Source: Planococcus rifietoensis
GTDB taxonomy: Bacteria; Bacillota; Bacilli; Bacillales_A; Planococcaceae
Length of the DNA: 64,000 nt
Reading direction: 5' to 3'
NCBI RefSeq assembly: GCF_001465795.2
Contig: NZ_CP013659.2
Span: 2,560,501 to 2,624,500, forward strand
Under the pieces are notes generated by a model, which saw only the letters and a program-made list of their open reading frames with translations, was not told where the DNA came from and ran no database searches. This document shows positions 16,440 through 24,659 of this stretch, piece by piece. How positions within the stretch are numbered: the stretch's first letter is position 1; each line of letters begins with the position of its first letter. Made by a program: the position numbers and the translations under genes.

Positions 16440-18569
16440 TTATGCCAGTTCGAGCAATTGATATTGCAGGCAAATTTCCAATAGAAACTCTTTATGCTCT
16501 TTGGCAAACTGGATGCCGACTTTCTCGTCATCCAAATCCGTAATCCGCCCATTCCCGAAGACGCGGTGGCGTATATTCGCACCCACCCGCAATTCCTCTA
16601 CAGAACGGACCGCATCGGGATTGTCCGGCACTGTAATTTTTGCTTTCGGGGCTTTCGGCGCTGATTGTTTAACGATTCCCGCGCGCTTCATTTTCGGCAA
16701 GGCGATGCGCCGCACTTCTTCCACGAAGCGCGATTCCTTGTCGTAGCTGAGCAATTCCAGGTGGCGTTTTGCACGTGTCATGCCAACATAGAACAAGCGC
16801 CTTGCTTCCTCCAGCAACGCAGGATCGTCGGCGTCTTCTTCTGTTGGCACAATCCCTTCCACCAAATCAATCAAATAAACCCGGTCAAACTCCAAGCCTT
16901 TTGAGCTATGCAACGTGGACAATGTCAACATATCATCGGTCTTTTCAGTTTTCGCCTGCTTTGTCACGTCTTCCAGCTGTTTCAAGCGTTTCGCGAAATC
17001 CATCATCGTTGGAAGCGGTTCGGCAATTTGTTCGAGCGTGCTGAGAATCTGCTGTAAGTAATCGAGCTTCATGCCGAATTTCTCCGCACGGCTTTTGAGC
17101 ATCTGGTCATAGCCCATATCGCGCCGGATGGACTGAATCACTTTCAAAGGCGGCATATCCTTCAATGCGTCCATCGATTTCCGCTGTTCTGCGATGATCC
17201 GAAGCTGGTAATCCTTCATGGTAATGGCCAAGGTGATTTCTTCAAACGCATGCTGCTTTGTCGGCTGCATCCGCCCTAATTGCTTGAGCTGAGAGGCGGA
17301 CCAGTAGGCGTTGGTCTTTGAAGCGATCTTGGAATATAAATCCACCCGTTCCGGACGCAGGCTGAAACGCATAAAATTTAAAATGTCCTGGACAATCCAA
17401 TGGCTGAAAAAGCGGTTGTCCGCATCTTTCATATAGAAAGGGATGCCGAGGCGATCCAGCTCATCCATCAGCAAGGTCGAAGAGGAATTATTGCGGTACA
17501 AAATCGCAACATTTCCGTATTCCTCAAGAGTGGAAAGTTCTTTTAACAAATACTTCAACTGAGCTTCTTGCGAGGCGAGGCGCCGAATAACGATCGGTCC
17601 GCCTTCTGGCCTGTCGGTGAACATGTTTTTATCATGGCGCAATTTATTCGCTTTGATGAATTGATTGGCCGTGTTGACAATGGTCCCAGATGATCGGTAA
17701 TTGCGTTCCATCTTCATGATATAGGCATCCGGGTACACCTGGCGGAATTTGAGCAAATAGCTCGGCTCCGCCGCCCGCCACGTATAAATGGACTGGTCGT
17801 CATCCGCCACGACGCATAAATTGCGGTGGTTTTCGACCAGCTTCTCAACAATGGCATGCTGGACCATGGACGTGTCTTGGCTTTCATCCGTCATGACATA
17901 GTCCCAGCGTTGCTGATATTTTGACAAGAGCTTACGGTCTGTATTCAGCGCTTCAAAAGCGATTGTCAGCATATCATCGAAATCTACAAGCCTCGGCTCA
18001 TGATGTTCTTTGTACTCTTCGTAGATCGTTAAAATGTCGATGGCGCTTGGGAAAGGTTCATCCAAGGTCTTCCATTTTTTCTTTGGCACCATTTTGTTTT
18101 TCACAAAACTGATGAACGACACCAACTCTTCTAACAGATCATCGGTAATCGGCTCATCGTTTTCACGGGCGTAGATGTCTTTCAGCAGGCGCTTTTTATT
18201 CAGGCGATTCGAATCGCCCCCTTCGATCATGATGTAGTCGTCTGCCGATAGATAGTCGCGCGTGATTTGAAAAGCCAAGCTATGAATCGTGGAAAAATCC
18301 ACCGGAGCAAGTCCTGGGAAAAACCGTGCATAGCGTTCAAGCATATCGGTCGCCGATGCCTTGCTGAAGGTAATCGCTTTGATGCGCTTTGGCTGCACGG
18401 CTCTTTCTTCGATCAAATAGCCGATTCTCATAATCATGGTCGTCGTTTTCCCGGAACCCGGGCATGCGAGAAGCAATAGCGGGCCCTCTGTCTTGGTGAC
18501 CGCTTTTTTCTGTATTTTATTCAGCTCGACACCGAGCTCTTGTTTTTTTCGTTCAAAAAAATCACTCAT
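16440..18569 (-). CDS. UvrD/Rep-type superfamily I DNA helicase (YjcD-like)
   Basis: This 709-residue ATP-dependent 3'-5' helicase has Walker A ACPGSGKTTT (near residue 38), motif Ia TFSKASA, motif II TDESQDTS, motif III VADDDQSIYTWRAAEP, motif IV MERNYRSSGTIV, motif V TLHSSKGLEFDRVYL and motif VI RRLFYVGMTRAKRHL. The C-terminal tail (VGANIRHRVFGNGRI) is a PcrA-like Tudor-type module. It is more like Bacillus YjcD than PcrA, which normally sits next to ligA. The ATG at 18569 follows AAAAGGAG; an upstream in-frame extension lacks such a site. Confidence 0.9.
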   Translation of the reverse strand: MSDFFERKKQELGVELNKIQKKAVTKTEGPLLLLACPGSGKTTTMIMRIGYLIEERAVQPKRIKAITFSKASATDMLERYARFFPGLAPVDFSTIHSLAFQITRDYLSADDYIMIEGGDSNRLNKKRLLKDIYARENDEPITDDLLEELVSFISFVKNKMVPKKKWKTLDEPFPSAIDILTIYEEYKEHHEPRLVDFDDMLTIAFEALNTDRKLLSKYQQRWDYVMTDESQDTSMVQHAIVEKLVENHRNLCVVADDDQSIYTWRAAEPSYLLKFRQVYPDAYIMKMERNYRSSGTIVNTANQFIKANKLRHDKNMFTDRPEGGPIVIRRLASQEAQLKYLLKELSTLEEYGNVAILYRNNSSSTLLMDELDRLGIPFYMKDADNRFFSHWIVQDILNFMRFSLRPERVDLYSKIASKTNAYWSASQLKQLGRMQPTKQHAFEEITLAITMKDYQLRIIAEQRKSMDALKDMPPLKVIQSIRRDMGYDQMLKSRAEKFGMKLDYLQQILSTLEQIAEPLPTMMDFAKRLKQLEDVTKQAKTEKTDDMLTLSTLHSSKGLEFDRVYLIDLVEGIVPTEEDADDPALLEEARRLFYVGMTRAKRHLELLSYDKESRFVEEVRRIALPKMKRAGIVKQSAPKAPKAKITVPDNPDAVRSVEELRVGANIRHRVFGNGRITDLDDEKVGIQFAKEHKEFLLEICLQYQLLELA

Positions 18570-18613
18570 GGTAGACTCCTTTTTGCGTTGGCGATCTCTT
18601 TCATAATAGCACA

Positions 18614-18642
18614 AAAGCAGGCCCATTTAAGCGGCCTGCTTT
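18614..18642 (-). terminator. Weak terminator after the 58-residue gene
   Basis: AAAGCAGGCC (minus strand) pairs with GGCCTGCTTT and is followed by a short T stretch. Confidence 0.5.
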
Positions 18643-18646
18643 CCAT

Positions 18647-18823
18647 TCAAATAAAATTGCGCTCCTGTGGTTTGGCGGGGTCGCCTGTTCGGCGCTTGTC
18701 TTTTCGCGTTGCCAAATCTTCATGAACACGCTCTTGTTCGTCTTGTTCTTTGCTCGTGCGGTTTGCCCCGATCCTTCTCGGGTCAGATGATTGCAAGTCG
18801 TCTTGGTTGTGCTGATCGCTCAT
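18647..18823 (-). CDS. Small hydrophilic protein (58 residues), unknown
   Basis: MSDQHNQDDLQSSDPRRIGA opens a highly charged 58-residue protein that ends PQERNFI. It has no Cys, no membrane segment and no family I recognise. Support for being real: the ATG at 18823 sits after AAAGGACGGG, codon use matches its neighbours, and the gene starts 15 bases after the ywbE stop, so the two probably form an operon. Confidence 0.6.
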   Translation of the reverse strand: MSDQHNQDDLQSSDPRRIGANRTSKEQDEQERVHEDLATRKDKRRTGDPAKPQERNFI

Positions 18824-18838
18824 GCAAATCCCGTCCTT

Positions 18839-19039
18839 TCACTTGCTGTTTAGAATTTCACAGACACGGCCAACTTGCCCGTCCTCCAGGCGCACTTTAA
18901 TGCCGTGAGGATGCGTCGCTGAGTTCGTCAATAAATCTTTGACGACGCCTTTTGTTTTCTTGCCAGTCCGCTGATCTTTTTTCAAGATCACGTTCACTTC
19001 AAGCCCCGGCTTTACATCGCTTCTTTTTTTCCCGTCCAT
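18839..19039 (-). CDS. ywbE: YwbE family protein
   Basis: This 66-residue basic protein starts MDGKKRSDVKPGLEVNVILK and continues with KDQRTGKKTKGVVKDLLTNS and HPHGIKVRLEDGQVGRV, the YwbE family pattern. Its small beta-rich shape suggests RNA or nucleic-acid binding, but no function is proven. The ATG at 19039 is chosen because the ATG two codons upstream touches GGAGGG. A SigA-type promoter lies just upstream. Confidence 0.85.
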   Translation of the reverse strand: MDGKKRSDVKPGLEVNVILKKDQRTGKKTKGVVKDLLTNSATHPHGIKVRLEDGQVGRVCEILNSK

Positions 19040-19063
19040 TTTCATCCCTCCAAGCTTGTCTCC

Positions 19064-19092
19064 ATTATAATCGAATTGCCTCGTGCATACAA
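19064..19092 (-). promoter_or_regulatory. SigA-type promoter of ywbE
   Basis: Minus strand: -35 TTGTAT (19087-19092), 17-base spacer, -10 TATAAT (19064-19069). The -35 overlaps the T-run of the preceding terminator. Confidence 0.75.
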
Positions 19093-19118
19093 AAAAGCGA
19101 AGGGTTTCCCCTCCGCTT
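19093..19118 (-). terminator. Terminator of the YflT/DUF2382 gene
   Basis: On the minus strand AAGCGGAGGGGAAACCCTTC begins a GC-rich hairpin closed by GCTT and followed by TTTTT. Confidence 0.8.
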
Positions 19119-19132
19119 GTCTTTCTTGCTTC

Positions 19133-20257
19133 TTATAGTCTATCGCGGTCTGTACGGTCTTTACGATCAAAGTCGTCTTCTTCGACCAAGTCGCCGTCTG
19201 TGTGGATGTCAGCTTCTTCTTTGCGGACTGTTTCGCTGACATGCTCTGTATCCTGTACTTTGTTTTTGCCGATGGAGATTTCTTCGGAAACAACATCTTT
19301 TTTCGTTACATCGACGCGTTCTTCAGAAACCGGCACATGGATATCTTCGCCTTCTGAATAATTGTGCGTGCCAGTTGTAGTTTCTTCGTTCACCGGGCGG
19401 CGCTCCACATATACTTCTTCGCGCTCAACCGGTACTTCAAGTGTTTGCTCTTCCTCGACGACATGCTTGTCGACGTGGACTTCGCCCGTTTGGACGCGTT
19501 CTTTATTGACTTGCAAACGCTCTTCGTGCAAGCGTAGGCGTTCTTCTTCAGTTCCTGCACGGTCTAGGTCGCGGTCGATATCTTCGACTGTGCGGTTGCG
19601 GTTTGTCACATCATCGTTGAAATCAGAAGTCGCACGATGAGTGCCTGTCGCATTGACATCGTCTGTCGTACGGTCTTCTGCTCCGAGGCCGAATCCAGTA
19701 CCACGTTCTCTGTCGACGCCCGCAGTTTCAGAACCTAAGGAATCGCGCTCTGTATTATACGCTACATCGTTTTCATCATTGGTATCGACAGTCAAGCCAT
19801 CGCGTGCCACAGCCGAGTTGTCGACTTTTCTCTGGCTAGTCGTGCTATCGACAGTCCCTGAGCTTTCCGTGCTGTCGACATTGCCGTAGCTCGTATTGTC
19901 GTATGGCGCTGCTCCTTCATAGTTCGCACCGAATTCACGGTCAACGAACAAGAGAATCTTGCCGTTTTGGACATCATTGTAATAGCGGTCTGCTTCTGCT
20001 TGGTCCACACCCATATTGGAGAAGGCTTCGCGCGTTGGTTCATTGCCGGATAGGAAGCCCATGAATTTATCCATCCAATTGCCTTCAGATGATTTGTAAT
20101 CCACGTCTGTGCGTCCGCGTACCATTGAGATCTGGTCTTCGTTGCGGGCCATCACATACATGTCTTCTTCACGTGAGCCTTGCGCTTTCATGTCTTCGAT
20201 CTTTTTCAATACTTCTGTTTCTGTGTCGAATGTTCCCATGAATTTATTGTTAGCCAT
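19133..20257 (-). CDS. General stress protein with YflT-type N-domain and DUF2382 C-domain
   Basis: This is a 374-residue protein. Residues 1-105 match the heat-induced YflT/GSP17M domain (MGTFDTETEVLKKIEDMKAQ, YVMARNEDQISMV, GVDQAEADRYYNDVQNGKIL). Residues 105-225 are an acidic, Asp/Thr-rich low-complexity linker. From about 225 the DUF2382 (YsnF/AvaK) domain follows (RLRLHEERLQVNKERVQTGE, VEREEVYVERRPV, ISIGKNKVQDTE). Such proteins are general stress proteins of unknown mechanism. It has a textbook SigB promoter at 20308-20332. The ATG at 20257 follows GGAGG. Confidence 0.88.
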   Translation of the reverse strand: MANNKFMGTFDTETEVLKKIEDMKAQGSREEDMYVMARNEDQISMVRGRTDVDYKSSEGNWMDKFMGFLSGNEPTREAFSNMGVDQAEADRYYNDVQNGKILLFVDREFGANYEGAAPYDNTSYGNVDSTESSGTVDSTTSQRKVDNSAVARDGLTVDTNDENDVAYNTERDSLGSETAGVDRERGTGFGLGAEDRTTDDVNATGTHRATSDFNDDVTNRNRTVEDIDRDLDRAGTEEERLRLHEERLQVNKERVQTGEVHVDKHVVEEEQTLEVPVEREEVYVERRPVNEETTTGTHNYSEGEDIHVPVSEERVDVTKKDVVSEEISIGKNKVQDTEHVSETVRKEEADIHTDGDLVEEDDFDRKDRTDRDRL

Positions 20258-20307
20258 TTCAAATTCCTCCATTTTTTTGAGAAGTTTTTTGCTTTCTAGT
20301 CTTGAAA

Positions 20308-20332
20308 TTACCCCTCAGGTATGTTATTAAAC
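20308..20332 (-). promoter_or_regulatory. SigB-type promoter of the YflT/DUF2382 gene
   Basis: Minus strand: GTTTAA (20327-20332), 13-base spacer, GGGTAA (20308-20313). Confidence 0.85.
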
Positions 20333-20380
20333 ATTTTCAGTTTGAAATATGCCAAAATACTACTTTTCCACCATATTTTA

Positions 20381-22429
20381 TCAAACTTCGCGATTCCAAT
20401 GGCGGTGTGCGGCGATTGCGTCGATAAAGCTATCCGCGAAACCTTTCATGGAATCGCCTGTAACGACGCCTGGCTCTCCTGTATAACCATTGGCATCCAG
20501 CCATTTTTTGCCTTCATGCGTAGCGCCGATCGGTTTGAAATGCCCGAATGCTTCCGTTACATAATAGGCAGCGTTACGTGCAAATTTCTTGCTGACATCC
20601 GGCCCGCCGACTGCATAGATGGCATCGAATAATACCGGATCCGCAGTAGTGAACGTGTGGTCGATTTTCAATTGCTTGCCGTTTCCTGCATCCAATTTCC
20701 CTTGCTTTTCGCTGATGATTTCGTACTGCAGCCCTTTGGATTTGAGCTGGTCGAGCACTTCCATGACTTCTTTGCCGTTAAAGTCAGGTGCCACAATAAC
20801 GCCTACTTTGCGCGTCTTCGCGGATTTCACCGTATTTTCCTGGCTCAATGCCGGTGATTTTTTGCTGGTGTCGGTGTTCCCTGTCTCAGGCGCTTTAACG
20901 CCGATATTGTCGGCAATTTCCTGTGCCAGTTTGAGATTGACATTCGCATACATATCCACGACTTGTTGGCGGATATCGATGCTGTCGCATTTACCCAACT
21001 CAAAGCTGAACGCTTCAATGATGTGTTGCTGTTCGGCATCGCTCATGCTGTTCCAGAACATCGTTGCTTGCGAGAAGTGGTCCTTAAAGCTATCGCTGCG
21101 CTTGCGCACTTTGCGCCCTTCCACTTTCTCCTGGTAATGGACATACCCGCCGTCCGCTTCGCTGACAGGTGCCGGCGTATGGTTGGTGAAGGAACTCTTC
21201 TGATAAGATACTTTCCCTTTGTTGATTGTCTGGCGGCCGTAGCCATCGCGCTGGTTGTTATGGAATGGGCAAACGGCGCGGTTGATCGGCAGCTCATGGA
21301 AATTCGGCCCGCCCAAGCGAATCAATTGCGTATCTGTATATGAGAACAGGCGCCCTTGGAGCAACGGATCATTCGAAAAATCGATTCCCGGTACTACGTG
21401 GCCTGGATGAAACGCTACTTGCTCAGCTTCGGCAAAGACATTATCGACATTGCGGTTTAAGGTCATCTTGCCGACGATATGGATCGGGATTTCTTCCTGC
21501 GGCCACATTTTCGTCGCATCGAGCAAATCAAAATCGAATTTATGCTCGTCTTCTTCCGGAACGATCTGGACGCCCAGTTCATATTCCGGATAATCGCCGC
21601 TTTCAATGGCTTCATGCAAATCTGCACGGTGGAAGTCGGGGTTTTTCCCGTTGATTTTCTGGGCTTCATCCCATACGAGAGAGTGCACGCCGAGCGTCGA
21701 TTTCCAGTTGAATTTCACGAAATGGGATTTCCCTTCCGCGTTGACGAAGCGGAATGCGTGGACGCCGAAGCCATCCATTGTGCGCAAGCTTCTCGGAATA
21801 GCGCGGTCGGACATTGTCCACATGACCATATGGGCCGATTCTTGGTTGTTTGCAACAAAATCCCAGAATGTATCATGGGCTGTTGCCGCTTGCGGAATCT
21901 CGTTATGCGGTTCTGGTTTAATCGCATGGACCAAGTCAGGGAATTTGATGGCATCCTGGATGAAAAATACCGGAATGTTGTTACCGACCAAATCGTAATT
22001 GCCTTCTTCTGTATAGAACTTCGTCGAAAAGCCGCGTGCATCGCGTACTGTCTCTGCAGAACCGCGAGAGCCTGCTACTGTAGAAAAGCGGACGAAGACC
22101 GGGGTTTTTTTGCCTTTTTTCGAAAGGAATTTTGCTTTTGTCAAATGTTCAAGCGATTCATAAGCTTCAAATTCACCGTGTGCTGCGAATCCACGTGCAT
22201 GGACTACACGCTCTGGAATGCGCTCATGGTCAAAATGGGTCATTTTTTCACGGAAATGAAAATCTTCCATCAACGTCGGCCCGCGTTCACCCGCTTTTAA
22301 GGAAAACTCGTCCTCTGATAATTTCAAGCCTTGGTTCGTCGTCAAATCCTTGCCGCTGTCATCTGAACGGAATTGTTCCAATTGTTCGTTCTTGCTGTTT
22401 TCATCGAATTTCTTCGGATCATGTGCCAT
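20381..22429 (-). CDS. katE: Large-subunit monofunctional catalase (KatE/HPII type)
   Basis: This 682-residue heme catalase splits hydrogen peroxide. The catalytic His lies in RVVHARGFAAHGEFE (near residue 58), the heme-side Tyr in GRLFSYTDTQLIRLG (near 345). The C-terminal roughly 150 residues (KVGVIVAPDFNGKEVMEVLD onward) form the DJ-1/GATase-like domain that marks clade II large catalases such as Bacillus KatE. The ATG at 22429 follows GAGGAGTGG. A SigB-type promoter lies upstream, as for the SigB-dependent katE of Bacillus subtilis. Confidence 0.96.
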   Translation of the reverse strand: MAHDPKKFDENSKNEQLEQFRSDDSGKDLTTNQGLKLSEDEFSLKAGERGPTLMEDFHFREKMTHFDHERIPERVVHARGFAAHGEFEAYESLEHLTKAKFLSKKGKKTPVFVRFSTVAGSRGSAETVRDARGFSTKFYTEEGNYDLVGNNIPVFFIQDAIKFPDLVHAIKPEPHNEIPQAATAHDTFWDFVANNQESAHMVMWTMSDRAIPRSLRTMDGFGVHAFRFVNAEGKSHFVKFNWKSTLGVHSLVWDEAQKINGKNPDFHRADLHEAIESGDYPEYELGVQIVPEEDEHKFDFDLLDATKMWPQEEIPIHIVGKMTLNRNVDNVFAEAEQVAFHPGHVVPGIDFSNDPLLQGRLFSYTDTQLIRLGGPNFHELPINRAVCPFHNNQRDGYGRQTINKGKVSYQKSSFTNHTPAPVSEADGGYVHYQEKVEGRKVRKRSDSFKDHFSQATMFWNSMSDAEQQHIIEAFSFELGKCDSIDIRQQVVDMYANVNLKLAQEIADNIGVKAPETGNTDTSKKSPALSQENTVKSAKTRKVGVIVAPDFNGKEVMEVLDQLKSKGLQYEIISEKQGKLDAGNGKQLKIDHTFTTADPVLFDAIYAVGGPDVSKKFARNAAYYVTEAFGHFKPIGATHEGKKWLDANGYTGEPGVVTGDSMKGFADSFIDAIAAHRHWNREV

Positions 22430-22470
22430 TTTTCCACTCCTCATCTATTTATGTACTGCCTAGTCTTTCA

Positions 22471-22495
22471 GTACCCCCTCACCATATCCGGAAAC
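22471..22495 (-). promoter_or_regulatory. SigB-type promoter of katE
   Basis: Minus strand: GTTTCC (22490-22495), 13-base spacer, GGGTAC (22471-22476). Confidence 0.75.
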
Positions 22496-22526
22496 AAATA
22501 AATAGAAAAATCGAAAAAAACTATGA

Positions 22527-22569
22527 AAAAAGGCCTTGCAGTAGAGTAAATTCACTGCAAAGCCCTTCT
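22527..22569 (-). terminator. Terminator of glsA
   Basis: An imperfect stem around GCAGT/ACTGC extends into GGGCTTT/AAGGCC and, on the minus strand, is followed by TTTTTT. Confidence 0.6.
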
Positions 22570-22586
22570 TAATTTTGGCATTTTTA

Positions 22587-23558
22587 TCAAAAAATGCTTA
22601 AATCCCACTCTTTTGAAATTTGACGGAGCATCATCGTTCCAGCAGCGCTGTTTCCTTGCACGTCAATTGCCGGTCCGTAAACGCCGATCCCCGCTCCTGC
22701 CCGGAATTCATAGGTTTGAGAATGGAGCTTCGGCGGGACGGCTGCCATGATGCCGCCTGAAACACCACTTTTTGCCGGAATGCCGACATGTGCCGCGAAA
22801 TTGCCGGAAGAATTATACATGCCGCAAGTGACCATCAACACTTTCGTCACTTGTGCGATTTCTTCGGAAAAATGCTTCACTTTCGTGATTGGGTTATAGC
22901 CGTCATACGCAAGGATCAAGCCGAGAAGCGCCAAATCCTTCACTGATACTTTAATGGAGCATTGGCTGATGTAGATATCGAGCGCTTCTTCCACTTCAAG
23001 TTCCAGGAACTTCGCTTCCTTCAAATAATAAGCGAGCGCCCGGTTGCGGTGTGATGTGGCCCATTCCGAATCGTAAACTTCCTTGTCAATTTCGATTGGG
23101 TGCCCAAGCAGCTCTTCCAGAAAGCCTTTCAAGAACTCAAATTTCTTTTGCGCATTCTGTCCTGGGAGCAGCGATGAGATTGTAATGGCGCCTGCGTTGA
23201 TGAACGGGTTGAACGGCTTATTCGGCCGATGGATTTCAAACGGCACAATGGAGTTGAACGCTTCGCCCGTCGGCTCCACGTCCACCCGCTCCAATACGAA
23301 GTCCAAACCATAATGGCAGCTGAGCGCCACGAATGTCAGTGCTTTGGATATGCTCTGCAACGTGAATTCGGTATCGGTGTCCCCTGCACAATAATAATGA
23401 CCGTCTTCATCTATCATGCAGATCCCGAGTTTGCCCGGGTCGACTTTACCCAGTGCTGGTATGTATTGGGCCGTGGTGCCAAGAACGGCATGCCCTTTGT
23501 TTTCTTTCACCCAAGCCTCAAGCTGCTCGGTGATGCGCGGATTGTTTTGCACCGCCAT
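22587..23558 (-). CDS. glsA: Glutaminase A
   Basis: This 323-residue serine-dependent glutaminase (glutamine to glutamate and ammonia) carries the SxxK nucleophile pair in FTLQSISKALTF (around residue 68), INAGAI near 140 and AKSGVSGGIMA near 260, all conserved in the family. Length is typical. The ATG follows GGAGGG. It is a single gene: the second repeat copy separates it from the upstream esterase gene, and a hairpin follows it. Confidence 0.95.
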   Translation of the reverse strand: MAVQNNPRITEQLEAWVKENKGHAVLGTTAQYIPALGKVDPGKLGICMIDEDGHYYCAGDTDTEFTLQSISKALTFVALSCHYGLDFVLERVDVEPTGEAFNSIVPFEIHRPNKPFNPFINAGAITISSLLPGQNAQKKFEFLKGFLEELLGHPIEIDKEVYDSEWATSHRNRALAYYLKEAKFLELEVEEALDIYISQCSIKVSVKDLALLGLILAYDGYNPITKVKHFSEEIAQVTKVLMVTCGMYNSSGNFAAHVGIPAKSGVSGGIMAAVPPKLHSQTYEFRAGAGIGVYGPAIDVQGNSAAGTMMLRQISKEWDLSIF

Positions 23559-23639
23559 CCCTCCTTCGGTTCGTTTTCATTAATCATGACCGAAGCATAA
23601 CATGATTGTCAAAGCTTGCGGAACGGAATCAAGCGAAAG

Positions 23640-23665
23640 AAAAAACTCCTCCAGAATTGGAGGAG
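23640..23665 (-). terminator. Distal duplicate hairpin of repeat copy 2
   Basis: ctcctccagaattggaggag (23646-23665) with an A-run to its left is a rho-independent terminator on the minus strand. The same hairpin sequence recurs at 23909-23931. Confidence 0.75.
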
Positions 23666-23908
23666 CTTTCAGGCTGTCGAGAAAGGTTAGAAGACGTATT
23701 TTCCGAAGCTTATTGCTCGCTTTCCGTGGGCTCGCGCCCAAGCCTCCTCAGTCGCTGTGCGCCTTGCGGGGTCTCGGTCGTCTCGCTGTTCCACTGGAGT
23801 CGAGCAAACACTTCTCCAAATACTTAGACAGAACATTAATTTTGAATGTAGAATATATGATCTCCTTATTATTCATAGTGGAACACCAACTTCTTCAACA
23901 CTCTGAAA
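23666..23908 (-). repeat. Dispersed intergenic repeat, copy 2
   Basis: In reverse complement this roughly 240-base stretch matches copy 1 (4857-5138). The 23675-23786 core is nearly identical to 5018-5129, while the other half is diverged but alignable and lacks about 33 bases. It lies 3' of the esterase gene in the same relative orientation as copy 1 to its upstream gene. Open frames across it are judged artefacts. The 377-base gap 23559-23935 holds only this repeat, its hairpins and the glsA leader. Confidence 0.85.
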
Positions 23909-23935
23909 ACTCCTCCAGAATTGGAGGAGTTTTGT
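23904..23935 (-). terminator. Terminator of mhqD (proximal hairpin of repeat copy 2)
   Basis: tcctccagaattggagga with AAAAC/GTTTT flanks is followed on the minus strand by the repeat. Its 20-base core is the same as at 23646-23665. Confidence 0.75.
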
Positions 23936-24541
23936 TCACCCTTTTTCATACCAAGCTTTCGCTGCAACCAATTCATCCATCGTTAACTGGTGGCCTTGGT
24001 TTTCCCAATGCAGGTCGACTTCGGCGCCGGCTCCGCTTAGCAGTTTTTCCAGATCTTCCGATTCTTCTTTCGGGCAGATCGGGTCGTTGGTGCCAGCAGC
24101 GATGAAAACGCGCGTGCCTTCCGAGTTCGGCAATTGCTTATTGCGGTCTGGTACCATTGGGTGATGCAAAATTGCCGCTTTCAATGAATCTTCGTACGAG
24201 AACAACAGATTTGCAGCAATATTTGCACCGTTTGAATAGCCTAGTGCAATGACATTATTGCGGTCAAAGCCGTACTCATCAGCCGCCTGGCCAATAAATG
24301 CATGCAGCTCTTCTGTTCGTTCACGCAAGTCTTCCATATCAAAGACGCCTTCAGACAAGCGTTTGAAAAAGCGCGGCATGCCGTTTTCCGATACATTTCC
24401 GCGAACGCTCAGCACGCCCGCTTCCGGGTCGATATGACCTGCTGCCGGCAGCAAGTCCGTTTCTGTCCCGCCGGTTCCGTGCAACAACAGGAATGTCGGC
24501 TTAGCCGCATCCGCGGGTGGGTTGTAAATATGCTTCATCAT
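23936..24541 (-). CDS. mhqD: MhqD-like carboxylesterase/phospholipase (alpha/beta hydrolase)
   Basis: This 201-residue cytosolic serine hydrolase has the oxyanion loop LLLHGTGGTETDLLP (residues 18-32), the nucleophile in GYSNGAN (near 101), an Asp in TNDPICP and a His in NQGHQLT, a complete triad. It closely resembles Bacillus MhqD, an esterase of the quinone-stress regulon. The upstream dyad at 24563-24580 fits the MhqR operator, which supports the name. The ATG follows AGGAGG. Natural substrate unknown. Confidence 0.8.
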   Translation of the reverse strand: MMKHIYNPPADAAKPTFLLLHGTGGTETDLLPAAGHIDPEAGVLSVRGNVSENGMPRFFKRLSEGVFDMEDLRERTEELHAFIGQAADEYGFDRNNVIALGYSNGANIAANLLFSYEDSLKAAILHHPMVPDRNKQLPNSEGTRVFIAAGTNDPICPKEESEDLEKLLSGAGAEVDLHWENQGHQLTMDELVAAKAWYEKG

Positions 24542-24562
24542 GTAAAAACCTCCTGTTTATAA

Positions 24563-24580
24563 TATCTTTAATTCGAGATA
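24563..24580. promoter_or_regulatory. MhqR-type operator upstream of mhqD
   Basis: TATCTTTAATTCGAGATA is an 18-base dyad with two mismatches between arms. It matches the MhqR box of Bacillus subtilis (tATCTcgaAtTCgAGATa as I recall it) and lies directly before the mhqD ribosome binding site. Confidence 0.7.
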
Positions 24581-24616
24581 ATAACATCATATCATACCGA
24601 CCTTTAGCTTCCAAAT

Positions 24617-24651
24617 CAAAAAGCCTGCGGAATATTCCACAGGCTTTTTAT
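24617..24651 (-). terminator. Terminator of hslO
   Basis: AAAAGCCTG and CAGGCTTTTT form the outer stem, with an A/T-rich loop; a T-run follows on the minus strand. Confidence 0.85.
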
Positions 24652-24659
24652 AAAGTAAA

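Noticed and set aside
21479..22300. 273-codon plus-strand frame
   Set aside because: Antisense to katE with no ribosome site or family features.
23602..24105. Open frames of 73 and 167 codons on the plus strand
   Set aside because: They cross repeat copy 2, both hairpins and the antisense of mhqD; homologous frames in copy 1 are not kept at the same register.
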